A stretch of 61,148 nt of DNA from Azoarcus sp. (lineage in GTDB: Bacteria; Pseudomonadota; Gammaproteobacteria; Burkholderiales; Rhodocyclaceae), in NCBI GenBank assembly GCA_030656215.1, contig JAUSOD010000004.1, positions 1-61,148 on the forward strand, written 5' to 3'. Positions 8,701 through 17,315 of this stretch are shown here, piece by piece. A model generated the notes under the pieces. That model was not told where the DNA came from. It was given only the letters and a program-made list of their open reading frames with translations, and made no database searches. The first letter of the stretch is position 1. Every line of letters begins with the position of its first letter. The position numbers and the translations under genes were made by a program.

Positions 8701-8910
8701 CTATGCCGTTTGCAGCAGCTTCTCAAATGTGGCCGTGCTCAGCGGGCGGTGGAAATAGTAGCCCTGGCCGGTTTCGCCGAGATCGGCCATCAGCGTCCCT
8801 TCGGTGAGCTCGAGGCAGATCGCCGCCGGCGGAATGCCCTGCTCCGCGAGCAGTGCGCACACGTGTTCGACGAACTGCGGCTCACGCATCTGCTGGGCGG
8901 CGACGTTGAG
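8701..8910 (-). pseudogene. EAL-domain relic with internal deletion
   Basis: The minus strand reads LNVAAQQMREPQFVEHVCAL, then LAEQGIPPAAICLELTEGTL, and then jumps to LGETGQGYYFHRPLST and FEKLLQTA. The first part is the middle of an EAL phosphodiesterase domain (LELTEGTLM motif). The last is its C-terminal end (normally AEGVET...GYYF.RP). The DDFGTGYS region between them is deleted, and a stop precedes the first codon. Its ending does not match the intact EAL protein next door (9357-12350), so it is not a recent copy of it. Confidence 0.75.
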
Positions 8911-8925
8911 TCAGCGCCGGCGCGG

Positions 8926-9291
8926 ATGAGCGACCGCTTCAGTGCTTTGACCCGACCGGTGCTGCTGGTCAATAGCGACACTGACGAGGATCGCTATTGG
9001 ACGGGAGTGTCGCCTTCGACCCGTCAGGCCGTTTTCCGTTACTTGCCCGACGGCGGATCGGGCGGCGAAGGAATGGGTGGCGGAGGGATGGCTGGGATGG
9101 GCGGCATGGGTGGTGGAGGAGGAGGACGCCCCGGTGGCGGTGGCGTCAGACAAGGCGCAGAAATCGCGGTACAGGCGGTCAGCCCCGCGTTCCTCGATGC
9201 CACCCTGCGCGACGACGACATGGCCACAGAATGGCTCACGCGCAATGCGACGAAGTGGGTCGAATCGGTCGGGCGGCTGGAGATGCACTAG
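8926..9291 (+). CDS. Unrecognised short protein with a Gly/Met-rich insert, possibly a hydrolase tail
   Basis: A 121-codon frame starts MSDRFSALTRPVLLVNSDTD and contains RYWTGVSPSTRQAVFRYL, then a low-complexity Gly/Met stretch (repeats of GMGG and GGGG), then AEIAVQAVSPAFLDATLRDD and ATEWLTRNATKW. The PVLLVNSDTD segment and the AFLDA...W ending look like the C-terminal third of an alpha/beta-hydrolase, which would make this a truncated gene among other relics. I cannot confirm that. No clear ribosome site. Confidence 0.4.
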   Translation: MSDRFSALTRPVLLVNSDTDEDRYWTGVSPSTRQAVFRYLPDGGSGGEGMGGGGMAGMGGMGGGGGGRPGGGGVRQGAEIAVQAVSPAFLDATLRDDDMATEWLTRNATKWVESVGRLEMH

Positions 9292-9356
9292 GAGCTCGGC
9301 AGCGTGGTGATGCAACTCGGCAAATGCACCGCCTCGTCCTCGTCCCGGAGTTTGCC

Positions 9357-12350
9357 TCAGCGCTGCCTGGCGGCGACCAGTGCCGGAATCTGCTCGGCCG
9401 GGACCGCAGGGCTGCAGTGGAAGCCCTGGTACGCGTCGCAGCCATGCGCGCGCAGGAACTCGAGCTGTTCGACGGTCTCGACCCCTTCGGCAATAACCTT
9501 GTGCTCCAGCTCGGCCGCGATGCCGATAACCATGCGGACGATCGCGGCATCGTTGGCATTTCGCTCCAGATCGCGCACGAAAGCGCGGTCGATCTTGATC
9601 TTGTCGATCGGGAAACGCTTCAGGTAGGACAGGCTGGAGTAGCCGGTGCCGAAATCGTCGATCGACAGCCCCACACCGATAGCCTTGAGCGCCTCCATCA
9701 GCTGTACGACCCGCTCCGGGTCCTCGACGATCACGCTTTCGGTAATCTCCAGCTCCAGATACTGCGGCGCCAGCCCGGTGGCCTCGAGCGTATCGCGGAC
9801 CATGGCCACGACATCCGACCCGTGAAACTGGATGGCCGACAGATTGACGGCAACCACCTTGGGCGGCATCCCGGCATCCTGCCAGGCCTTGTTCTGCTGG
9901 CAGGCCTTGTCCAGCACCCAGGCACCGATCGGCAAAATCAGGCGACTTTCCTCGGCGACCGGAATGAACCTGACCGGTGACACCATGCCGAGATCCGGAT
10001 GCCGCCAGCGCAAGAGGCTCTCGAAACCAACGATCTCGCCGCTAACCAGGTCGACCTGAGGCTGGTAGTGCAACTCGAGCTCGCCGCGTGCCAGCGCCCC
10101 GCGCAGGTCGCTTTCCAGGCGCAGGCGCTCGGCCATGCGCTCATTCATGTCTGTCGAGAAGAAGCGGAATCGGTTCTGCCCCGACGACCTGGCATGATGC
10201 AGGGCCGCATCGGCATTGCGCAGCAAAGTCGCTACGTCGCAGCCATCCTCAAACAGACGGCAGATGCCTGCGCAGGCGGTCAGCACCACGTCGCTGTCCT
10301 CCACGGCAATCGGCCTGGCAAGATTGTCGAGCAGCGTGCGGACGACGGTCTCCCCGGTACTCGGGCTGCTTCGCTGGCTGAGCAGCACGCCGAACTGATC
10401 GCTCCCCATCCGCCCCAGGACATCGCCACTGCGCAGGGACCGGCTCAGCCGCGCGCCCAGCCGGCGCAACACCGCATCGCCAGCAGCGTGTCCGAAGGCG
10501 TCGTTGATGCGGTTCAACTGATTGTCGACACCGATGACAATCAGCACCCCGTGCTTGCCGGCGGCCAGCCATTCACCCATCAGGCGAGAGAAGCCCTGGC
10601 GGTTGGGCAGTTCGGTCAGTTGATCGAAATGGGTCAGCGATTCGATGCGGGCCTCGGTGGCCTTGCGCTCACTCAGATCGGAGACGAAGACCGACCAGTT
10701 GACCACGTCACCAGCGTCGTTGTGGATCGCACTGATGTGGCAGCTGATCGGCAAGGAGCTGCCGTCCTTGCGGGTAGCCTTGAGCTCGCCCTGCCAGCGC
10801 CCCTGGGTGTCCAGCAGGTGCAAGATGCCGTCGAGCTTCGCCTTGTCGTGCGCATCCTCGATGATGAAACGCGGCAAACGCCCCTTGAGATCCGCCAGTT
10901 CGTAACCGCTGATCGTGGTGACCGCCTCGTTCAGCGTCAGAACCCGGCGCTCCTTGTCGAGAATCAGCACAGCGTCGCTGCCATGGTCGAAAAAGTGCGT
11001 GATCAGGCGCTGGCGCTCCTCCGCCTCGAAGCGTTCGCTCAGATCCCAGGCGACACCGGTCAGGCCTCGGATTTCGCCAGCATCGCCATACACGGGAACC
11101 CGCAGGAACTCGAAGGGACGCAGCCTTCCCGCCAACTGCAGCGAAATCACCTGGCGCACCGGCGCGCCCTTGCGGTAGACCTCGAGTTGTCCCTCGCGCA
11201 GGAGCTTCGCTTCCGCCTCGGGAAACAACTCATCGACCGTGCTGCCGACGACACCCTCCATCGGGAAGCCGCGCATCCGGCAAAAGGCTTCGTTGACCGC
11301 AACGAAGCGCCCCTCGTTGTCGAGCATCCAGGCCGGGTCGGGAATGGAGTCGAGCAAGGCCCTGGCCTCGTGGATCTTCTCCGCGTAAGCCCGGGTCATC
11401 TTCTCGGCCAGCAACTCGGCCCGTCGGTAGACCCTACTCCAGGACCGCATCAGGGCGATCAAGGCGCCCAGCAAGAGCAGCCCGAGTACACCGTAGATCA
11501 GCGCCCGGCGCTGCCATTCGTCCAGGACCTCCTGCTCGGCGAAGCCAACCGTGATCACGAAGGGGAAACCCTCGACGCCCCGATATGCGAATACGCGGGT
11601 CTCGCCGTCGAGCACCCCCACGCGCCGGAAGCTGCCGGCCATTTCGCCCGCAGCCATGCGTGTCGGAATCGGACTCTCCTCGATGCCCCTGCCCTGCCGC
11701 TCTGGCAGTGCAGGCCAGCGGGCGAAGAGTTTCATGTCTCTGCTCCACAAGGCAATGATGCCTTGTTGGCCGACCTCCAGCCCCCGGTAAAAGCGCTCGT
11801 AATAGTCGGCTCGCAAGGTAGCGAGCACGATGCCACCGAAACGACCGGCGCGATCCTCCAGACGACGCGCGAAAACGATGACCACTGCGCCGGTCACGCG
11901 CGAAACGATGGGCATCGAAATCACCAGCCCGGCTGCCGGGTCATCGCGCAGACGGATGAAATAGGGGCGGTCGGCAATATTGACATCCGACAGCACACCG
12001 CTGGCATCGTAGAGATAGCGCCCGTCAGCGTCGGCCACCCGGAAGCTCTGCACCTCCGGAAAATCTCTCACGTGGCGCTGCAGCTCAAGTTCGATTTCGT
12101 CCCGGGGAGCACGGTCGGCAACCGAGTACTGAAAGCGCAGGGCGAAATCAGAAAGATGCCGGTCAATCTGTCGCCCCGTGCCCTGGAAATGCCCCTCCAG
12201 CAGTCTGGTCAGCGTTCCGCCCAGACTCTCGGCCGCGCGCAGCTCCCGCTCGCGCGATTGCTGCAGATCGAGCGCGACCCAGCCGAGCAGTCCGCAGAAA
12301 CCTGCCATGACAATCAACGCCCCTGCACGCCACGACCATTTCGCTGCCAT
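9357..12350 (-). CDS. Cache-PAS-PAS-GGDEF-EAL protein, probable c-di-GMP phosphodiesterase
   Basis: About 997 residues from the ATG at 12350; in-frame starts up to 12419 are possible. Order: TM helix near residues 8-26, periplasmic double-Cache-like sensor to about 290, second TM near 295-310, PAS (about 335-450), second PAS (about 460-575), GGDEF, EAL. The GGDEF site is degenerate (RMGSDQF), so cyclase activity is unlikely, although the inhibitory-site motif RSGD stands five residues before it. The EAL domain keeps its key motifs: FESLLRW (A to S in EAL), VNLSAIQF, ELEITES and DDFGTGYSSLSYLKRF. The likely role is hydrolysis of c-di-GMP in response to a periplasmic small molecule. It is monocistronic. 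Confidence 0.88.
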   Translation of the reverse strand: MAAKWSWRAGALIVMAGFCGLLGWVALDLQQSRERELRAAESLGGTLTRLLEGHFQGTGRQIDRHLSDFALRFQYSVADRAPRDEIELELQRHVRDFPEVQSFRVADADGRYLYDASGVLSDVNIADRPYFIRLRDDPAAGLVISMPIVSRVTGAVVIVFARRLEDRAGRFGGIVLATLRADYYERFYRGLEVGQQGIIALWSRDMKLFARWPALPERQGRGIEESPIPTRMAAGEMAGSFRRVGVLDGETRVFAYRGVEGFPFVITVGFAEQEVLDEWQRRALIYGVLGLLLLGALIALMRSWSRVYRRAELLAEKMTRAYAEKIHEARALLDSIPDPAWMLDNEGRFVAVNEAFCRMRGFPMEGVVGSTVDELFPEAEAKLLREGQLEVYRKGAPVRQVISLQLAGRLRPFEFLRVPVYGDAGEIRGLTGVAWDLSERFEAEERQRLITHFFDHGSDAVLILDKERRVLTLNEAVTTISGYELADLKGRLPRFIIEDAHDKAKLDGILHLLDTQGRWQGELKATRKDGSSLPISCHISAIHNDAGDVVNWSVFVSDLSERKATEARIESLTHFDQLTELPNRQGFSRLMGEWLAAGKHGVLIVIGVDNQLNRINDAFGHAAGDAVLRRLGARLSRSLRSGDVLGRMGSDQFGVLLSQRSSPSTGETVVRTLLDNLARPIAVEDSDVVLTACAGICRLFEDGCDVATLLRNADAALHHARSSGQNRFRFFSTDMNERMAERLRLESDLRGALARGELELHYQPQVDLVSGEIVGFESLLRWRHPDLGMVSPVRFIPVAEESRLILPIGAWVLDKACQQNKAWQDAGMPPKVVAVNLSAIQFHGSDVVAMVRDTLEATGLAPQYLELEITESVIVEDPERVVQLMEALKAIGVGLSIDDFGTGYSSLSYLKRFPIDKIKIDRAFVRDLERNANDAAIVRMVIGIAAELEHKVIAEGVETVEQLEFLRAHGCDAYQGFHCSPAVPAEQIPALVAARQR

Positions 12351-12470
12351 CGCCACCCCGAAGTCCGCAGAAGTTACAGGCGCGCACTTTAGCATGCGGT
12401 TTTTGGGGCGACCGGGCACCGCAGAAATAGTGAAGCATCATCAAACCTGGAGCGCTGCCCTGCAAGGTTT

Positions 12471-13376
12471 TCAGACCGCCTCGCGCTGCGTCAGGTCCTT
12501 CAAGCCCCAGATCGCCGACAGCTCCGCCACCACTGCGCGGATCACCGGATCGTTCGTGCGCTTGCGCAGGTAGGCAAAACGCAGACTGAGCGTGGGCAGC
12601 TCCATCGGCAGCACGTGCATCTGCCCGGCCCGTTCAGCCGCCTCGACCTCGCTCCGACGCATGATGCCGAGCCCGACGCCGGCGGCGACCATGGCCTTCA
12701 TTGCGTCCTCCTGATCCGCGAGCATGGTCTTGACCGGCTTGCAGCCGTGCGCGTCGAACAGCGGCTGCATGAGTTGATAGTAGGCACAGCTCGGCGAGGT
12801 GTAGACCCACGGCAGGCGGGCGAGCGCCCGGATGTCCGGCGAGTCGATCTGGTCGCGCAGCGCATGCGGTACGGCGATGGCCATCTCCTCCTCGCGCAGG
12901 ATGTGGGATTCGAGCAGCGGCTCGTCGCAGTCGCCGCTGACGAAGGCGGCATCGAGCCGGCCGATCCGCAGGGCCGGAATGTTGTCGCCGGTCCGGCCCG
13001 CCAGGAACTCGATGCCGAGTTGCGGGTGGTGTGCGCTCAGACCGGCCTGCAGTTCCACCAGGCGCAGAAACTCGGCGTCGGTGTTGAGTCCGATGCGGAT
13101 GCTGCCCAGCAATTCGTTCTGCATTCCTTTCGCAGCCTGCAGAAAGTCGCCGGCGGTGGCGAGCGTGCGTTGGGCCTGGTCGAGCAACTGGCGGCCGGCC
13201 GGGGTGAGCTGCATGCCCTTGGGGGTACGGTCGAACAGGGTGAGGCGAAGCTCCTCCTCCAGCGCCTTGATGTGAGCGCTGATCGCGGGCTGGCTGGTGA
13301 ACAGGCGCTCGGCGGCGCGGGTCAGGTGCTGCTCCTCCGCCACCGTGACGAAGGTTCTGAGGTGATAAAGCTCCAT
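12471..13376 (-). CDS. LysR-family transcriptional regulator
   Basis: A 301-residue regulator starting MELYHLRTFVTVAEEQHLTR. The winged helix-turn-helix is at about residues 1-60 (AAERLFTSQPAISAHIKALE) and the substrate-binding domain follows from about 90. The frame extends 41 codons upstream, but the family start is clearly this ATG. It is divergent from the small DUF1127 gene at 13536, with 159 bp between them; LysR proteins often control the divergent neighbour. No metabolic gene beside it reveals the inducer. Confidence 0.9.
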   Translation of the reverse strand: MELYHLRTFVTVAEEQHLTRAAERLFTSQPAISAHIKALEEELRLTLFDRTPKGMQLTPAGRQLLDQAQRTLATAGDFLQAAKGMQNELLGSIRIGLNTDAEFLRLVELQAGLSAHHPQLGIEFLAGRTGDNIPALRIGRLDAAFVSGDCDEPLLESHILREEEMAIAVPHALRDQIDSPDIRALARLPWVYTSPSCAYYQLMQPLFDAHGCKPVKTMLADQEDAMKAMVAAGVGLGIMRRSEVEAAERAGQMHVLPMELPTLSLRFAYLRKRTNDPVIRAVVAELSAIWGLKDLTQREAV

Positions 13377-13535
13377 GCGTTGGCTCCACTGGCTGCGTCT
13401 TCTTTGCAAGTAAAGCGCAGATGGACGGCTGGCGCCATCACATTTCCTGAACAGGGGAATCCCGAAAAACGATTGGATCGCGACGCGCGCAATAGCCAAG
13501 CTTCAGCCATCCCAATCCGGTTCGAGGAGAACATC

Positions 13536-13763
13536 ATGAGCCAGACCAGCCACAGCTTGAGCGCTCCCGCAGCACGTCGATTCAAGTTGCGTCGGCCCAT
13601 CGCGACCGCGTTGGACATATTCGCGTCCCGCCTGCGGACGTGGCGGCTACGGGCGGGGCAACGCCGTGAGCTGCGCGAACTTGACGATGCGACGCTGCGG
13701 GACGTAGGCCTGAGCCGGTCGCAGGCCCGGTTTTGCGCGGATCAGACCTTGTGGCGGGAATGA
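13536..13763 (+). CDS. DUF1127 small basic protein
   Basis: A 75-residue, Arg-rich protein. The C-terminal part reads RRELRELDDATLRDVGLSRS, the DUF1127 (YjiS-like) motif. Members are short regulators; in alphaproteobacteria some have been linked to phosphate and RNA metabolism, but the role here is unknown. GAGGAG precedes the ATG at a normal distance. Divergent from the LysR gene, convergent with the MFS gene. Confidence 0.85.
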   Translation: MSQTSHSLSAPAARRFKLRRPIATALDIFASRLRTWRLRAGQRRELRELDDATLRDVGLSRSQARFCADQTLWRE

Positions 13764-13797
13764 GACGACGGCGCGTGGGGGCGCATCGTAACACCCG

Positions 13798-14964
13798 CTA
13801 CGCCGCCCGCCGCCGCTTTGCCGCCAGCCATGCCAGCGCCACGCCGATGAGCGCCACCGCGGGCAGCGAGCCCAAGTTCAGCAGCATCCAGCCCTGCGTG
13901 GTGACCAGCGCGCCGGAGGCGAATGCGGTCAGCGCCATGGTGGTGAACACGGCCAGATTGATCGCGGCCTGGGCCTTGTCCTTTTCTTCGGGACGGTAGG
14001 CCTCCATTGCCAGCGTGGTGCTGCCGGTGAAGAGGAAGTTCCAGCCCACGCCGAGCAGGAACAGACCGATCAGGAACTGGTGCAGATCCTGTCCGGAGAG
14101 CGCGACCGCGATGCACGCTGCATTGAGCGCCACGCCCACGCCCATGATGTTCAGTACCCCGAAGCGCTTGATCAGGTGGCCGGTGAAGAAACCCGGCGCG
14201 AACATGCCGATCACGTGCCACTCGAGCACCAGTGCGGTGTCGGAAAACGGCATGCCGCAGATGTCCATCGCCAGCGGCGTGGCCGCCATCAGCAAGTTCA
14301 TGACGCCGTAGCCGAGCGCCGCGCCGAGGGTGGCGACGATGAACACCGGCTGGCGCACGATCTCGCCCAGCGCGCGGCCGCTGCCGCCCTCCCCGTGCCC
14401 CAGCGACTCGGCCGGGAAGCGGATCGCTGCCATCACCGCCATCGCGATCAGCGCCACCACCGCCAGCGCGAGATACGACCCGAGGAAGGGCACGTCCAAG
14501 GTATCGCGGGTATGGTTGGCCAGATTTGGGCCGACCACCGCCCCGATCAGCCCCCCGGCCAGCACCAGCGACACCGCCTTCTCACGGAAGGACACCGGCG
14601 CCAGTTCGCCGGCGGCAAAGCGGTAGAGCTGCCCGTTCGCGCTGTAATAGCCGGCGATCACCGTCCCCGCCACCAGCAACCAGAAGTTCCCAATCGAGAG
14701 CGCGAACGCACACAGCAGCGCCGTCACGAAGGCCACTACCAGACCAAGCTGAAACGAAATCTTGCGCCCCCAGCGCCGCTGACTGCGCGCCACCAGCCCG
14801 GTCGACAGCGCGCCGCCGACCACATAGCCCATCACCGGCAACGTCGCCATCCAGCTCACCGGCGCCAGACGCAGGCCGACCAGCCCGTTGATGGCAATGA
14901 AGACGACGTTGTTGCTGAGGAACAAGCCCTGCGCAATGGCCAGCAGCCAGAGGTTCTTTTTCAT
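13798..14964 (-). CDS. MFS transporter
   Basis: A 388-residue permease with about 12 membrane helices. It starts MKKNLWLLAIAQGLFLSNNV, and ARSQRRWGRK after helix 2 corresponds to the MFS motif A loop. The frame could begin 61 codons earlier, but that part is low-quality and includes the hairpin DNA upstream, so the ATG at 14964 is preferred. The RPEEKDKAQAAINLAVF loop in the C-terminal half is typical of the drug/sugar efflux subgroup. Substrate unknown; it stands alone. Confidence 0.87.
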   Translation of the reverse strand: MKKNLWLLAIAQGLFLSNNVVFIAINGLVGLRLAPVSWMATLPVMGYVVGGALSTGLVARSQRRWGRKISFQLGLVVAFVTALLCAFALSIGNFWLLVAGTVIAGYYSANGQLYRFAAGELAPVSFREKAVSLVLAGGLIGAVVGPNLANHTRDTLDVPFLGSYLALAVVALIAMAVMAAIRFPAESLGHGEGGSGRALGEIVRQPVFIVATLGAALGYGVMNLLMAATPLAMDICGMPFSDTALVLEWHVIGMFAPGFFTGHLIKRFGVLNIMGVGVALNAACIAVALSGQDLHQFLIGLFLLGVGWNFLFTGSTTLAMEAYRPEEKDKAQAAINLAVFTTMALTAFASGALVTTQGWMLLNLGSLPAVALIGVALAWLAAKRRRAA

Positions 14965-15087
14965 CGAGGTCGAATGTGAGGCGTACGGGTCCGTACTGTA
15001 ACGGCTTTCGGGGTGGATACGCCCATCACGTCTGCCACCATAGATACTGTTATCCGAGTCAAGCACTCGTCGCGAGCACATCCGCGG

Positions 15088-15170
15088 TAGGGCGGGTTTC
15101 AACCCGCCGCAGCTGGCGCATCGAGCACCAGCGTCTGGCCCGAGCACTGTGGCCGACTGAAGTCGGCCCT
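15088..15170. repeat. Pair of REP-like hairpins
   Basis: Two stems occur: GGCGGGTT/AACCCGCC at 15091-15098 and 15101-15108 (2-nt loop), and GGCCGAC/GTCGGCC at 15151-15157 and 15162-15168 (TGAA loop). The second, with its flanks TGT and CCCT, is the same as at 4372-4395, and the first resembles the core of the 36-bp inverted repeat there. They lie between the MFS start and the MATE stop. They form a small dispersed family in this genome. Confidence 0.7.
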
Positions 15171-15261
15171 ACGGCGGCTGTTCGCGCCCCATGGTTTCAC
15201 GCGGGCAGACATCCGGGCGGGTTCGAGCACCAACGCCAGACTTTACGGCCTGCAAAGAGCC

Positions 15262-16557
15262 CTACGAGAACCGGGCCAGTGCCGGGTAGTACCAACCGAG
15301 CGAAAGCGTGCGCGCCAGGTAATTGACGTACAGCGCTGCCCACAGGCCGTGGTTGCCCCACGGCTGCAGCAGCCACCAGGCGAGAAGGAACACGGCGAGC
15401 GACACCAGCATTGCGTTGCGCATCTCGACGCTGCGGGTGGCGCCGATGAAGATGCCGTCGAGCTGGAAGGCCCACACCCCGGCCAGCGGCGCGAGCGCGG
15501 CCCATGGCAGGTAGTCGCGGGCGGCGGTACGGGTGGCGGAATCGGTGGTGAGGGCGTCCACCACCCACGGCCCGACAAGGAGGAAGGCGACGCTGATGAG
15601 CAGCGCAACGGCCACTGCCCAGACCGTGGTGAGGCGGACCGCGGCGCGGAAGTCTGCGCGATTGCGGGCGCCCACCGCGCGCCCGACCAGCGCCTCCGCC
15701 GCAAAGGCGAGACCGTCGAGGAAGTAGGCACTGACCGAGACGAACTGCATCAGCACCGCGTTGGCCGCGAGCGTGACGTCACCATGGCGGGCGCCCTGGG
15801 CCATGAACCAGACAAAGACGAAGATCAGCGCCAGCGAGCGGATCATGATGTCGCGGTTGACCGCCAGCGTGCGCCGCAAGCGATCGGCCAGCAACAAGCG
15901 GGCAAGGCTGAGCCGGGCCCCGTTGCGGCGAATGTGGACGATGGCGACCACCAGCCCGACCAGCACGGCCAGGTATTCGGCCAACAGGGTGCCGAGCGCG
16001 ACGCCGCGCACGTCCAGCCCGAGGACGAGTACAAAATAGGCATCGAGCGCGATGTTGGCGAGGTTGAGCACCAGCTGCAGCACAAGGCCGATATCGGTGC
16101 GCCCCATGCCGATGAACCAGCCCAGCAGCGCATAGTTGGCGAGGGTGGCCGGCGCGGCCCAGATGCGGATGTCGAAGTAGTCGCGCGCCAGCCCCTCGAC
16201 CCGGTCGCTGCCCTCGATCAGGCCGAAGGCGAGCTCGCGGATCGGCCACTGCAGCCCGATCAGCACGGTGCCGACCACGGCGGCAATCAACAGCGCCCGC
16301 CCCAGTCCAGCCACCAGCTCCTCGCCGTCGCCGGCGCCGAGCGCCTGTGCAGTGAGGCCGGTGGTGCCCATGCGCAGGAAACCGAAGGCCCAGAACACGA
16401 AGGTAAACACCAGCGCACCAAGCGCCACCGCGCCAATGTAGGCGGGGTCGGGGATGCGGCCGACGATGGCGGTATCGACCACCCCGATCAGCGGCGTGGA
16501 CACATTGGAGAGCATCACCGGCAAGGCAATGCGCAGGATGGCGCGGTGGTTCAGCAT
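15262..16557 (-). CDS. MATE-family (DinF-like) efflux transporter
   Basis: A 431-residue membrane protein with about 12 helices in two halves, starting MLNHRAILRIALPVMLSNVS. The segments PLIGVVDTAIVGR, GTTGLTAQALGAGD and, in the second half, FLDGLAFAAEALVGRAVGAR are characteristic of the DinF branch of MATE. These exporters use H+ or Na+ gradients to expel drugs or metabolites. The ORF extends far upstream, but the family start is the ATG at 16557. It is divergent from the gene at 16702. Confidence 0.9.
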   Translation of the reverse strand: MLNHRAILRIALPVMLSNVSTPLIGVVDTAIVGRIPDPAYIGAVALGALVFTFVFWAFGFLRMGTTGLTAQALGAGDGEELVAGLGRALLIAAVVGTVLIGLQWPIRELAFGLIEGSDRVEGLARDYFDIRIWAAPATLANYALLGWFIGMGRTDIGLVLQLVLNLANIALDAYFVLVLGLDVRGVALGTLLAEYLAVLVGLVVAIVHIRRNGARLSLARLLLADRLRRTLAVNRDIMIRSLALIFVFVWFMAQGARHGDVTLAANAVLMQFVSVSAYFLDGLAFAAEALVGRAVGARNRADFRAAVRLTTVWAVAVALLISVAFLLVGPWVVDALTTDSATRTAARDYLPWAALAPLAGVWAFQLDGIFIGATRSVEMRNAMLVSLAVFLLAWWLLQPWGNHGLWAALYVNYLARTLSLGWYYPALARFS

Positions 16558-16701
16558 GGACGGCAGTCTGCCCGCTTTTCCGTGGCGCGAGGCGCGCGAT
16601 GGACGCCCAAGACCACTCACGCCTGGCATCGAACCTGCTACTTCGCACCCTGCAAGACACAAAGCACCACTTTTTGTCGCGCTTTTGTCGGAAACCAAAC
16701 C

Positions 16702-17184
16702 ATGGAGAGCATCGTGCCCGCATTGACCGAGAACACCACCTTTATCGATTTGAAGCCCGCCAAGTCCACCGGTCTGAGCCTGACGCAGCTGGGCGTGCCC
16801 CTGCTCGACAGCACCGTGGTCAAGAAGGGGAAGCTGCATGAGTTCATCCAGCTGCTGGAAGACGGCAAGGTCGGGCGCCGCTTTCAGAACATCCGCGTGA
16901 CCGCGGTCAAGACCAGCGAAGGTGGTATCGAGTCGGCGAAAGTCATTGTCCAGGTGGAAGTCTTCGGTGACGACAACGTGCCCTTGGCGGCCAACAGCGG
17001 CTTCGGGGCAGCACTGCTTGCGGGCCAGGAAGGCCTGATGGATCTCGCGCCGAACAGCGTCTTCCTGCCCTATGCCCGCTCCTGGTTCGAGAACCAGTTT
17101 GTGTACGAAGTCCCGACCGAGCTGTTCGACAGGGCCGATCGGCTGGCGTTTACGGTCAGGGCCGACCAGGTCCGGATGATCTGA
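16702..17184 (+). CDS. Conserved-looking cytoplasmic protein, unknown function
   Basis: A 160-residue protein I do not recognise. It has no signal peptide or membrane segment. Composition is ordinary and balanced, with ESAKVIVQVEVFGDDNVPLA in the middle and the end YEVPTELFDRADRLAFTVRA, so it looks like a real folded protein. It starts ATGGAGAGC; upstream AAACC gives no strong ribosome site. The start lies 144 bp from the divergent MATE gene. Function unknown. Confidence 0.7.
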   Translation: MESIVPALTENTTFIDLKPAKSTGLSLTQLGVPLLDSTVVKKGKLHEFIQLLEDGKVGRRFQNIRVTAVKTSEGGIESAKVIVQVEVFGDDNVPLAANSGFGAALLAGQEGLMDLAPNSVFLPYARSWFENQFVYEVPTELFDRADRLAFTVRADQVRMI

Positions 17185-17315
17185 GCGGCCGCCCGGATCG
17201 TGAAGCTGGCCGAGGAATGGCGACTGCGCGAACGCCGCGCCGGAGATCTCGAACGCGAACGCGGCGAATAGCCGGACGACGCAGCGTCGTGCGCCCCCGG
17301 CCCGGCCGGAAGGAC

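Noticed and set aside
9999-12392. A 797-codon open frame on the plus strand opposite the PAS-GGDEF-EAL gene
   Set aside because: It is the complement of a clear multidomain gene. GC-rich codon use leaves long open antisense frames; its translation has no domain and an Arg/His/Gln-rich bias.
17185-17271. In-frame reading after the stop of the 160-residue protein (charged, ending ...LERERGE)
   Set aside because: It could be a read-through tail or a tiny gene, but there is no start site or conservation evidence.
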